Positions 34,073 through 44,302 of a stretch of DNA of 50,586 nucleotides are shown here, one piece after another. The notes beneath the pieces are model-generated. The model made no database searches, was not told where the DNA came from, and worked only from the letters and a program-made list of their open reading frames with translations. The stretch is from contig CANCET010000004.1 in NCBI GenBank assembly GCA_947375105.1, forward strand, positions 1 through 50,586, given 5' to 3'. The position numbers and the translations under genes were made by a program. Positions within the stretch are counted from its first letter, which is position 1. The number at the start of each line of letters is the position of its first letter. The stretch comes from Sphingomonadaceae bacterium (GTDB taxonomy: Bacteria; Pseudomonadota; Alphaproteobacteria; Sphingomonadales; Sphingomonadaceae).

Positions 34073-37033
34073 TTAAGCAGCAACCTGCCCCTCGTCGATG
34101 CTCGTGCCACCCCGCAGCGCCTGCTTCAGCGCTGCTGCGGCTTGCTCGGCCTCAACGGCTCCGGCACTGCTGCTGCCGCCCTTCAGAGCGTGTGCCAACT
34201 GCCGCAGACCGCTTAAATCGTTGGCTTGCCAAGCCGTGCGGGCGCAAAGCTCCCAATCGGCAAAGTCCTTATTGTAACCGGCAAGGACCCGCCGCAGCAA
34301 TGCTTCCGAACCGAGCCGATCAATCGAACCCGAGATATCGAAGCCCGGCAAGGCAAGCGCCGTTAACGCTTGGTTCGCTAGCGCCGCAAGCGGTAGCCAG
34401 CGCAGCAGCACCGAGGCGAGCCGCTGCGGATCCACCGGCTTGCTGAGGAAATCGTTCATGCCCGCCAGCGCTGCCTGTGCACGATCTTCCGGATAGGCCG
34501 CAGCGGTCATCGCAACCACCGGCAACTGGGCGCCGTGCGGCGTTTCCCTGATCGCCCGGGTCGCCTCAAGGCCGTTCATGACCGGCATGTGGACATCCAT
34601 AAAGACGAGGTCATAAGCCTCATTGGCCAGCTTGCGCAGGGCTTCGCGCCCATTGCTGGCAATGTCCACAATCATGCCCATCTGTTCCAGCAAGGCGCTG
34701 GCGACGAACTGGTTGGTCAGGTTGTCCTCTACGACCAGCAGGCGCGCGCCCCGCCGGTGCGCGACGCGGTCGATGGGCCGCAAGCGATAGAGCAAGTCGG
34801 TGAAATCGGCCCGCTCGGTGTACCCGGCCCGCTGGAGATCTGTGATCACGTCATGCAATTGCGAAGGGTTGACCGGGCGCGTCAGCACGGCATCCGGCGC
34901 AAGCGCGAGCCGGGTCAATTCGTCCGCATCTTCCCCGCTTTCGTCTGGCGTGACCATGATGATCGTCGGCACCCGCCGCAGCTTGCCCTGACGCATCGCC
35001 TGGTGGACTGAGTTGATGAGCAAGGTCCGTTCATCGACCAGGAGATCCCAGTCGATCAGGACGAGCCGGTAGGGGGCCTCTGACATCTCGGCCTCAAGCA
35101 AAGCGGCCAGCGCCGCTTCGGCCTTGTACATGACATCAATGGCGAAGCCCCAATCCGCAAGGCATTCGGCAACCATCCGGTCGGTGCCTGCGCCCGCCTC
35201 GATGATCAGCGTCTTTTCGGGCGAGACGCTGAGGCTTGCGGGGCCAAGCTGCCCGGCCATGCGCCGCAGGGGCACTTCCAACCAGAAACAACTGCCGTGC
35301 GGCTTGTTCGGCACAACATCGAGATCACCTTGCATGGCATGTGCCAGCCTGCGACTGATGGAGAGGCCAAGCCCGCTGCCCCCGTTCGAACCCATCGACG
35401 CGGCATCGGCCCTGACAAATGGCTGGAACAGTTGCCCGGAGATCTCCGGCGCGATGCCGGTGCCCGTATCGCGCACTTCGAAGCGGATGTAGTCTTCCCG
35501 TTCCGGCGTGGTGACCTGTTGCACGTCAAGGGTAACCTCGCCCTCGTCGGTGAACTTGATCGCATTGTCGAGCAGGTTGTTGAGGATCTGGCCAAGCCGC
35601 AGCGCGTCGCCAACATAACTTCCTGCCACGCCTTCGGCGATGTGCAGCGACAGTCGCAGGTTCTTCTTGTGCGCGGCCACTTCGTAGAGCTTGCCGATGC
35701 GATTGATGAGAGCGCTGAGCAGGAAGTTTTTCGGCACGATATCGAGCGCACCAAGCTTCAAGCGCTTGAGGTCAAGCATGTCGTTGACGATGCGCAGCAG
35801 TGCCTTCGCCGCCCCGTGCGCGCTGACGACCAAAGAGCGCTGCACCTCATCGAGCTGTGTGTTCTGCAGAGCTTCGAGCAGGCCGTTGATCGCATTCATC
35901 GGCGTGCGCAGCTCGTGACTCATGGTGACAAGCAGCCGGTCCTTTGCAAGGTTTGCCTGTACCGCCTCGTCTTTCGATGCTGAAAGCGCCGCCTCCAGTT
36001 CGACCTTGACCGTCATGTCTCGGCAGACACCCAGTACCCCGACGATCTTTCCACCTTCGTCGCGCCGGAGAACCGACTCCGCCTCGACATGGCGGATCGC
36101 GCCGTCGGGGCAAACTATACGATAGTGCGCCTCCCAGTTAACACCTCGATCAAGTGAGATATGTACTGACGCTTCAGCCTCCTCACGATCGTCGGGGTGC
36201 AGGCACGAACTCCACAACGAATAGGAAGTCTCGATGCTGGCCCGCACTTCCGGCGCGAAGCCGAAGATCTCGAACATGCCATCGTCCCAATCAAGATGGT
36301 CGTCAGCCAGAGTCCAATACCAGATGCCAAGCCGCGCTGCCTCTGTGGCCAGTTGGAGGCGTTGGTAGGCTTCTTCCAGCTCAAGTGCTTGTGCCTGCTC
36401 TGTCGAGGTATCCTCGGCGATCAAAACATGACGGTCCGCGGTATCGGTTCCGCCATGCGCGAGCTCCGCCAGCGTCAGGTGGGTCCAGATCGGTGTGCCG
36501 TCCGGCCGGGCGCACTTCACCGTGGTCGTTGGCGGCACACGCTTCGCGAATGCCTGGCCAATCCATTCGCAGGCATCGACCAGCGCCTGAGGCTCGCCAA
36601 AAAACTCCCGAAAGCGCGCGTTCGCCTGTTCCACGTGCTGGCCGTTGCTGATCAGGGCAAGGCCCAACGGGTTCTGGTCAAAGATCGCCCGAAACTGGCC
36701 GGTCGCCTCCATCACTTCATTGCGGGCACTGGCCAATTCATCTGCACGCATTGCCATCTGCTGGCGCAGTTGCTCGTTGAGAAGTTCGATCTCGTCCCGC
36801 TTGCGCCGGTTCTGCAGCATCCCCCATCCAGCAAGAACCGAGAACAGCCCGCCGGCGCAAGCTACCATCCACCATGGAAGGAGGGGCCTGGGAGCCTCGA
36901 ATGCTGTCGCACTGGCTGCAATCGTCAGCCCAAAGCCGAAAACGACCATCAGTGCAGATATCAACTCCGTCCGTCGCCGAGCGAGTCCTGACGGGGCGCT
37001 AGCATCTACGTCTTCCACTGCAGAGGCTTTCAA
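34073..37033 (-). CDS. Hybrid sensor histidine kinase with PAS, two receivers and Hpt
   Basis: This 986-residue inner-membrane sensor has two transmembrane segments (about 24-44 and 54-72) and a short coiled stretch. Two PAS domains follow (about 112-210 and 225-345). The dimerisation/phosphoacceptor helix carries His373 in MSHELRTPMNAI, and the ATPase domain has NNLLDNAIKF and DTGTGIAPE. A first receiver-like domain (about 608-730) keeps Asp661 but lacks the acidic pocket and has Arg in place of the conserved Lys (LTRPV). The second receiver (about 764-880) is complete, with Asp813 in FMDVHMPVMNG and Lys865. A C-terminal Hpt domain has His948 in QLAHALKGGSSSAGA. It is the likely phosphate source for the adjacent sigma-54 activator, whose gene starts 140 bp downstream. 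Confidence 0.93.
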   Translation of the reverse strand: MKASAVEDVDASAPSGLARRRTELISALMVVFGFGLTIAASATAFEAPRPLLPWWMVACAGGLFSVLAGWGMLQNRRKRDEIELLNEQLRQQMAMRADELASARNEVMEATGQFRAIFDQNPLGLALISNGQHVEQANARFREFFGEPQALVDACEWIGQAFAKRVPPTTTVKCARPDGTPIWTHLTLAELAHGGTDTADRHVLIAEDTSTEQAQALELEEAYQRLQLATEAARLGIWYWTLADDHLDWDDGMFEIFGFAPEVRASIETSYSLWSSCLHPDDREEAEASVHISLDRGVNWEAHYRIVCPDGAIRHVEAESVLRRDEGGKIVGVLGVCRDMTVKVELEAALSASKDEAVQANLAKDRLLVTMSHELRTPMNAINGLLEALQNTQLDEVQRSLVVSAHGAAKALLRIVNDMLDLKRLKLGALDIVPKNFLLSALINRIGKLYEVAAHKKNLRLSLHIAEGVAGSYVGDALRLGQILNNLLDNAIKFTDEGEVTLDVQQVTTPEREDYIRFEVRDTGTGIAPEISGQLFQPFVRADAASMGSNGGSGLGLSISRRLAHAMQGDLDVVPNKPHGSCFWLEVPLRRMAGQLGPASLSVSPEKTLIIEAGAGTDRMVAECLADWGFAIDVMYKAEAALAALLEAEMSEAPYRLVLIDWDLLVDERTLLINSVHQAMRQGKLRRVPTIIMVTPDESGEDADELTRLALAPDAVLTRPVNPSQLHDVITDLQRAGYTERADFTDLLYRLRPIDRVAHRRGARLLVVEDNLTNQFVASALLEQMGMIVDIASNGREALRKLANEAYDLVFMDVHMPVMNGLEATRAIRETPHGAQLPVVAMTAAAYPEDRAQAALAGMNDFLSKPVDPQRLASVLLRWLPLAALANQALTALALPGFDISGSIDRLGSEALLRRVLAGYNKDFADWELCARTAWQANDLSGLRQLAHALKGGSSSAGAVEAEQAAAALKQALRGGTSIDEGQVAA

Positions 37034-37317
37034 TCGTTGCAGGGCTCAGTCTGCGCGCCTCCTAAGCATTTTTCCAGAAGAGATCTAAATTGCCCGGTGT
37101 TGGCGAAACCGGGCGTTCCCAAGCGAGGCACCGGCTGGCAGTTTTGCGCGGTCGGCCAGCTCGGTGTCCATGGCGCGGAACACCTCAGCCATCACCAGAT
37201 CGGAGCGCCCCCTCCCCACTCTACCGCAAAGCGCGTCTTGCGGCGTGGGGCAAAGTGTGGGGACGAAAAAACACTCCGCACAAAACCCATTATTTACAGT
37301 GCCATAAAGGGGGCTGG

Positions 37318-37403
37318 TGGTGGACAGGGGTGGATTCGAACCACCGTACGCTCTCGCGGGCAGATTTACAGTCTGCTGCCATTAACCACTCGGCCACCTG
37401 TCC
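37318..37403 (-). tRNA. tRNA-Tyr (anticodon GTA)
   Basis: On the minus strand, GGACAGG at the 5' end pairs with CCTGTCC at the 3' end, followed by the discriminator A and an encoded CCA (37318-37320). The anticodon loop reads CTGTAAA, giving GTA. The T arm is GGTTCGAATCC, and the long variable arm gives 83 bases without CCA, as expected for bacterial tRNA-Tyr. Confidence 0.95.
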
Positions 37404-37509
37404 ACACCAGTGCTGCCGGTGCGGGGGCGAACCCCCGATTTTGCACCGCGCTCGTTTGAAAAGCGCGGCTCCGGCCGAGTGAGGCGCCCCTTTGGCGAAG
37501 CGCCGCGCG

Positions 37510-37556
37510 CCTGTCAATGGCCCACCTGTCAATGGCCTTGCCTGTAAATGGGGCGG
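37510..37556 (+). repeat. Three imperfect 15-16 bp tandem repeats before rlmB
   Basis: CCTGTCAATGGCC occurs at 37510 and 37525, and a diverged copy CCTGTAAATGGGG lies at 37541. It lies in the leader of the rlmB-type gene and ends near an alternative ATG (37548). Confidence 0.6.
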
Positions 37557-37601
37557 CTGGCATGGGCCATGCAACATTTTGCAAATATGGAAAGCAGGGC
37601 A

Positions 37602-38438
37602 ATGGCCAAGCGCGATGATACCACCGCCAACAAACCCGGACGTCAGAAGGCCATGCGTGGCCGCGCCGGGCGCATGCAGGGCGGACGCGGCTCGGGCCGG
37701 GCGTCAACCGGCGCGGTGCGGCTATGGGGCCGCCATGCGGTCGAGGCGGCGCTCACCAATCCGCTGCGGAGCGCCAAGAAGCTGTGGGGCACGCGCGAGG
37801 CGATCCAGGCCCTGCTCGATGATAACGACGCCGAACTGCCGCCTTCGCTGCCGGTCGAATATGCGCAGGCGCTTGATCTGGCCCGCCTCGTGGCGCGCGA
37901 TGCGCCGCATCAGGGCCTCGTCCTCGAATGCCTCGCGCTGGATGATGTGGCCCTGCAAGATGTGCTGGATGAATCCGAAGGCCGCACGCTGGTGCTGCTC
38001 GATTCGGTGACAGACCCGCACAATGTCGGAGCCATCCTGCGCAGTTGCGCCGCATTCGATGTCGCTGCGCTGATCACGCAGGACCGCAATGCTCCGCTCG
38101 AATCGGGCACACTTGCCAAATCCGCTTCGGGCGCGCTGGAAGTCGTGCCGTGGGTGCGCGTGGTCAATCTTGCGCGTGCGCTCGAACAGATTGCGGAGGC
38201 TGGCTACTGGCGCATCGGGCTCGACGGCGAAGGAAGCGCGGTATTTCCATCCGCAATTCCCAAAGGCCCGGTCGCGCTCGTGCTGGGCGCAGAGGGCGAA
38301 GGCCTCAGGCACAATGTCGCGCAGCACTGCGATGCCGTTGCGCGGCTGCCGATTGCTTCCGCCGTGGAAAGCCTGAATGTTTCCAATGCGGCAGCAATTG
38401 CGCTCTATGCTGTGGCGACTCGGGGCGAGGTGGGCTGA
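37602..38438 (+). CDS. rlmB: 23S rRNA 2'-O-ribose methyltransferase, TrmH/SpoU family
   Basis: This is a 278-residue cytoplasmic enzyme. ATG 37602 is preferred because it begins the basic N-terminal tail MAKRDDTTANKPGRQK; an ATG at 37548 in frame is also possible. A short substrate-binding N-domain starts at VRLWGRHAVEAALTNP. The SPOUT knot motifs follow: VTDPHNVGAILRSCAAFD, VALVLGAEGEGLR and ESLNVSNAAAIALYA. These match RlmB, which methylates G2251 of 23S rRNA, although a tRNA-methylating relative cannot be fully excluded. Confidence 0.88.
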   Translation: MAKRDDTTANKPGRQKAMRGRAGRMQGGRGSGRASTGAVRLWGRHAVEAALTNPLRSAKKLWGTREAIQALLDDNDAELPPSLPVEYAQALDLARLVARDAPHQGLVLECLALDDVALQDVLDESEGRTLVLLDSVTDPHNVGAILRSCAAFDVAALITQDRNAPLESGTLAKSASGALEVVPWVRVVNLARALEQIAEAGYWRIGLDGEGSAVFPSAIPKGPVALVLGAEGEGLRHNVAQHCDAVARLPIASAVESLNVSNAAAIALYAVATRGEVG

Positions 38439-38477
38439 TCCTGATGGCCCGCTCCCCGTAAAAAGGGGGGACGGGCC

Positions 38478-39380
38478 ATGATTGCCAATCGCAGGATCGC
38501 CGCGGGCTTGACCGCCGCTGCCATGCTTCTTGTGCTGGCCGGCTGCATGGTGCTGCCGGGCCGCTTCACCAGCGATCTCGCGCTGCGCAAGGACGGCACT
38601 TTCACGTTCCACTACAAGGGCGAGATCATCCTTGCCGCGCTGGCGCAGGGCGCCAAGGGCAGCAAGGCGGATGCCGTACCGGCCGAACCTTTCGAACAGC
38701 AGCCGTGCACCGACCCCGCGACCGACGAGACGCATGACTGCTCCGCTGCCGAAATCGCGCAACAACGCGCCAAGTGGAGCGACGAGCAGAAAGAACGCAA
38801 GTCGGCCAAGGCGCAGGAAGATGCGCAGAACCGCAAGATGATGCAGACGATGATGGGCGGGATCGATCCCGATGATCCTGGCGCGGCCGCCGCCTTTGCG
38901 CAGCGGCTAGCCCGCCAGCAGGGCTACGCCTCGGTGGTCAGCAAGGGCCAGGGCAAATTCGAGGTGGATTACACCATTGCCGGGCGACTCGACCACGACT
39001 TCAGCTTCCCGACAATCGAGCGCCTGCCGATGGTCATGCCGTTCGTTACCGTAATCCGCCGCGCGGATGGTTCGGTGCGCGTGGATGCGCCGGCCTTCAG
39101 CACGGCTGCGGCAAACCCCGTCATGCCGGGGCTGGGCGCAATGGCCGGGGCGATGGGCGGGAACATCAAGAGCAATGACACGTCGGGCAAGAAGCCCGGC
39201 ATTGACGGACCGCCCATCGCGGACGGCACCTTCACCCTGCGCACCGACGGCCAGATCCTCGCCAACAATACCGACGAGGGCCCGCAGGCAGAGACCGCCA
39301 GCGGCCTGACCCGGCTCGATTGGAAGGTGGACGCGCGTACCGCCGCAGCGCCGACCGCGCTCATCAAGCTGGCAAAATAG
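38478..39380 (+). CDS. Uncharacterised lipoprotein
   Basis: This is a 300-residue protein with a lipoprotein signal peptide (AAAMLLVLAGC, Cys23 as lipidation site). The mature part begins with a beta-rich region (FTSDLALRKDGTFTFHYKG) that reads like the start of a small secreted domain. A Lys/Glu/Gln-rich helical stretch follows near residues 90-120 (EQKERKSAKAQEDAQNRKMM), then a second beta-rich domain (VDYTIAGRLDHDFSFPTIER). No family was recognised. It starts 40 bp after rlmB on the same strand, and a bidirectional terminator separates it from the convergent HU gene. Confidence 0.75.
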   Translation: MIANRRIAAGLTAAAMLLVLAGCMVLPGRFTSDLALRKDGTFTFHYKGEIILAALAQGAKGSKADAVPAEPFEQQPCTDPATDETHDCSAAEIAQQRAKWSDEQKERKSAKAQEDAQNRKMMQTMMGGIDPDDPGAAAAFAQRLARQQGYASVVSKGQGKFEVDYTIAGRLDHDFSFPTIERLPMVMPFVTVIRRADGSVRVDAPAFSTAAANPVMPGLGAMAGAMGGNIKSNDTSGKKPGIDGPPIADGTFTLRTDGQILANNTDEGPQAETASGLTRLDWKVDARTAAAPTALIKLAK

Positions 39381-39390
39381 GCGCATCAAC

Positions 39391-39426
39391 AAAAACGCCG
39401 CCCCGGATTCCCGGCGCGGCGTTTTT
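39391..39426. terminator. Bidirectional intrinsic terminator between lipoprotein and HU genes
   Basis: AAAAACGCCGC (39391-39401) pairs with GCGGCGTTTTT (39416-39426), so T-runs follow the stem on both strands. It lies between two converging genes. Confidence 0.85.
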
Positions 39427-39478
39427 GATGCGGTCTGCGTGCGGCCCGGCTCGAAAAAACCGCGCCAAGCAACCTGCC

Positions 39479-39751
39479 TTAGTTGACGGCGTCCTTCAGG
39501 CCCTTGCCGGCCTTGAACTTCGGCTGCGACGACGCCTTGATCGACATCGGTTCGCCGGTGCGCGGGTTGCGGCCGGTCGAGGCCTTGCGCTTGGCGACCG
39601 AGAAAGTGCCAAAGCCAACGAGACGCACTTCATCACCCTTGGCCAGCGCGCCGGTCACGCTATCGAAAACGGCTTCTACCGCCTTCGTTGCATCACCTTT
39701 CGAAAGGCCGCTCGCATCGGCCACTGCGCTGATCAGATCGTTCTTGTTCAT
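39479..39751 (-). CDS. hupB: DNA-binding protein HU
   Basis: This is a 90-residue nucleoid protein. ATG 39751 is chosen because it begins the standard MNKNDLISAVADASGLSKGD, and an upstream extension would not fit the family. The DNA-binding arm carries the conserved GRNPRTGEPMSIKAS, and the body has VRLVGFGTFSVAKRKAS. The protein bends and compacts DNA. The length and all signature positions are normal. HU and Lon genes are often neighbours in proteobacteria, as here, where both lie on the minus strand. Confidence 0.95.
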   Translation of the reverse strand: MNKNDLISAVADASGLSKGDATKAVEAVFDSVTGALAKGDEVRLVGFGTFSVAKRKASTGRNPRTGEPMSIKASSQPKFKAGKGLKDAVN

Positions 39752-39962
39752 TGCGGAACCCCCATTGGCTTTTTTGCTGACATCGGCTGCCTGAATCGAA
39801 ATTCTGGTGGCAGGAAGAGAGCCGAGAAAGAATCGGCTGTCAAAGCGAAAAACGCCGGAATTCACCTAATTCTGGCCGGAATCTGGCCTGTTTGGGGCCA
39901 ATATCGTTCCACTCGCAATCGTTACCTCACGAACGGATCAAACCATCGGTAATGTTGCAATG

Positions 39963-39998
39963 CGGCGGTGCAGCATGCCAAAATATGCTGCACCGCCG
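39963..39998 (-). terminator. Perfect 14-bp hairpin after lon
   Basis: CGGCGGTGCAGCAT (39963-39976) pairs with ATGCTGCACCGCCG (39985-39998) around an 8-base loop. It lies 12 bp past the lon stop on the minus strand. No T-run follows, so it may work with Rho or protect the 3' end. Confidence 0.65.
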
Positions 39999-40009
39999 AA
40001 GGCAAGCGG

Positions 40010-42415
<2,406 letters not shown>

Positions 42416-42709
42416 GGGTTCAATTCCATTCGCCCTGCCGCTGGGAGAGAGAACGGCAGGTTCTCTTAAAAATGAATATGGGAGCCCACCCCCCTGCCCG
42501 CAATGGCCCGTTGTGCCGGGATTGTGGATGAGGAAACGGCAAGGCGTCTTGGCCTACGCTGCCTAGCCGTGGCCGAATGGCCCGGCGTGCGCATGTCTGG
42601 CCTCCTCCGGCCGTAGCTATTGCCGGACAAAGATCCGATAGTCGTCGAGGTCCCGATCGATGATGGACAAGGTCTTGGCATGGTAGTCCGCCCGGTGCAG
42701 AGCGCCGTC
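42416..42709. other. Intergenic region between lon and mlaA
   Basis: It is about 295 bp and holds the lon promoter on the minus strand. A CCCATATT element at about 42476 (minus) could be part of a heat-shock type -10, but no convincing -35 was found. A 31-codon frame right after mlaA (42617-42712) is discussed as an observation. Confidence 0.4.
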
Positions 42710-42715
42710 CACGGC

Positions 42716-43801
42716 TCAGGGTAGCGGCTGCACTACAGGCTGCGAAATGAACACAGGCGCGGGAGGTGGCGGGGGTGGCGGCGCTGGCTGCTGCACCACA
42801 GGCGCAGGCTCGGCAGTCGGCGCGGGCGCCGCAGGGGGCGCGGGCGTGGTGGCCGCATCCGCCGCTGCGTCGTCCTGCTCCATGACCCGCTTCTCGGCCG
42901 CTGACACCGGGGCGGCCGCAGCGCCCACTGGCCGCGCGAACGGACCATAGCGGACCTGTCCGTGCACCAGCGGCCCACGGCCGTGCAGCGCCTCGATCTG
43001 GTCGATGCGCGATTGCAGGTAGACCCGGCGGTACGTCGAATAGGGATCGGCCGCATTGCGCAGGCGCGTGAAGTCCTCGTCCGCCTCGTTGCGATAGTCC
43101 AGCGCGTCAATCGTGTTGATCGGGATCGCGTACCACGGCTTGTTGAACGGCGTGCCCACGCCCAGCGGCAGCACCAGCCGGTCCGCGATCAGGCCGAACA
43201 AGTCGCGCACGGTCGTCGGCCCGACCAGCGGCAGGAACAGGTATGGCCCCGGTCCCACGCCGTAGTAGCCCAGCACATTGGAGAGGCCGTTCTGGCGATA
43301 AGGCAAGTTGAACGGTTTGCTCCGCGCCACGTCGATCGTGCCGCCCAGCCCGATGGTCGTGTTGATGCCGAACCGGCCCACGGTCTCGAACGCCTTGCCG
43401 GGCTTGATTTCGAGCAGGTAGGCGATCGCCACCACCGGCTCGCGCACGTTGCGGATGAAATTGCGCAAGGCCATGCGCAGCGGGCGCGGCACGCCCTTCT
43501 CATAGCCCTTCGCCACCGGGCCGACGAACTTGTCGTCGATGGTCTGCAGAACTTCGTAGCTCGTCTCGTTCGCCCGCGCGAGCGGATCCTCGGGCGGGGC
43601 CTTGAGCGAACCCGAAACGACGATCTCACCAGCCAGTGGGGGCAGCGCGTCCTGCGCAGGTTGCGCGGCAGGTGCGGTTTGCGGGCCAGAACTGGGGCCG
43701 GAATTGGGGCCAGCAGGCGGAACCGCAGCCGATGCGGCGGCTTCAGGCACCGCTGCGGCGGCAGGTGCCGCTTGAACATCGGCAGGCGGGGCGCTGGCCA
43801 T
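42716..43801 (-). CDS. mlaA: MlaA/VacJ-like outer-membrane lipid-asymmetry protein
   Basis: At least 361 residues are encoded. The conserved core (about residues 65-280) has the MlaA signature of EVLQTIDDKFVGPVAKGYEK, FGINTTIGLGGTIDVARSK, GYYGVGPGPYLFLPLVGPT and NKPWYAIPINTIDALDYRNE. MlaA removes phospholipids from the outer leaflet of the outer membrane and hands them to MlaC. A Pro/Ala-rich linker lies before the core and a Pro-rich tail after it. From the ATG at 43801 there is no signal peptide. A perfect one is encoded just upstream from ATG 43851 in a frame shifted by one base, so the true 5' end appears frameshifted. The predicted signal peptide has no lipobox, unlike typical MlaA lipoproteins. 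Confidence 0.85.
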   Translation of the reverse strand: MASAPPADVQAAPAAAAVPEAAASAAVPPAGPNSGPSSGPQTAPAAQPAQDALPPLAGEIVVSGSLKAPPEDPLARANETSYEVLQTIDDKFVGPVAKGYEKGVPRPLRMALRNFIRNVREPVVAIAYLLEIKPGKAFETVGRFGINTTIGLGGTIDVARSKPFNLPYRQNGLSNVLGYYGVGPGPYLFLPLVGPTTVRDLFGLIADRLVLPLGVGTPFNKPWYAIPINTIDALDYRNEADEDFTRLRNAADPYSTYRRVYLQSRIDQIEALHGRGPLVHGQVRYGPFARPVGAAAAPVSAAEKRVMEQDDAAADAATTPAPPAAPAPTAEPAPVVQQPAPPPPPPPAPVFISQPVVQPLP

Positions 43802-43966
43802 CGCGGCAGCAGCAAGCAGGACAAATGCGCTCAGGGGAAAACGACCTTCATGGGGCGCGGCGGCAAACCGCCGGTCACCCGTTCAAATTTTGTGACAATT
43901 TCGTATAGCGCCTGTTGTCCCCCGGCACCAGTCTGCCTGCTGCATGCTGTGCGCCAGGCTGCCCGC

Positions 43967-44302
43967 TCAGAACGGCAGCTTGAAGCCCGGCGGAATGCCT
44001 GCCGCCATCTGCACCTTCTGCATTTCCTCTGCTGCGGCGGCATCGGCGCGCTGGCGGCAATCGTTGAACGCCGCGGCGATCAGGTCTTCGAGAATGCCCT
44101 TCTCGCCCTTGTCCATCAGGCTGTCGTCGATCGAAACGCCGATCACGCGGCCCTTGGCCGAAGCCTTGACCTTGACGAGCCCGCCGCCCGCCACGCCTTC
44201 GACCTCGATCTGGTCGAGCTTGCCTTGCGCGTCCTCCATCTGCTTCTGGATGGTCTGGGCGGCGGCCTGCGCGGCCTGGATCATCTCTTCCATCGACTTC
44301 AT
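43967..44302 (-). CDS. ybaB: YbaB/EbfC nucleoid-associated protein
   Basis: This is a 111-residue DNA-binding protein. ATG 44302 is chosen because it overlaps the dnaX stop as ATGA, the classic coupled arrangement. The N-terminal helix is MKSMEEMIQAAQAAAQTIQK, followed by the VEGVAGGGLVKVKASAKGRV beta strands, GVSIDDSL, and the GIPPGFKLPF tail. The dnaX-ybaB gene pair is conserved in many bacteria, which supports both calls. The recR that often follows is not present here. Confidence 0.93.
   Translation of the reverse strand: MKSMEEMIQAAQAAAQTIQKQMEDAQGKLDQIEVEGVAGGGLVKVKASAKGRVIGVSIDDSLMDKGEKGILEDLIAAAFNDCRQRADAAAAEEMQKVQMAAGIPPGFKLPF

Noticed and set aside
37080..37195. Short minus-strand frame with protein-like run MAEVFRAMDTELADRAKLPA
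   Set aside because: Only about 35 residues, with no ribosome site or known family. It could be a remnant but cannot be supported.
42470..42490. Heat-shock (sigma-32) promoter for lon
   Set aside because: A CCCATATT-like -10 is visible on the minus strand, but no acceptable CTTGAAA-type -35 at the right distance was found.
42466..42681. 71-codon minus-strand frame between lon and mlaA
   Set aside because: The composition (Arg, Ser, Pro, Thr) is that of random GC-rich sequence and it covers the lon promoter region.
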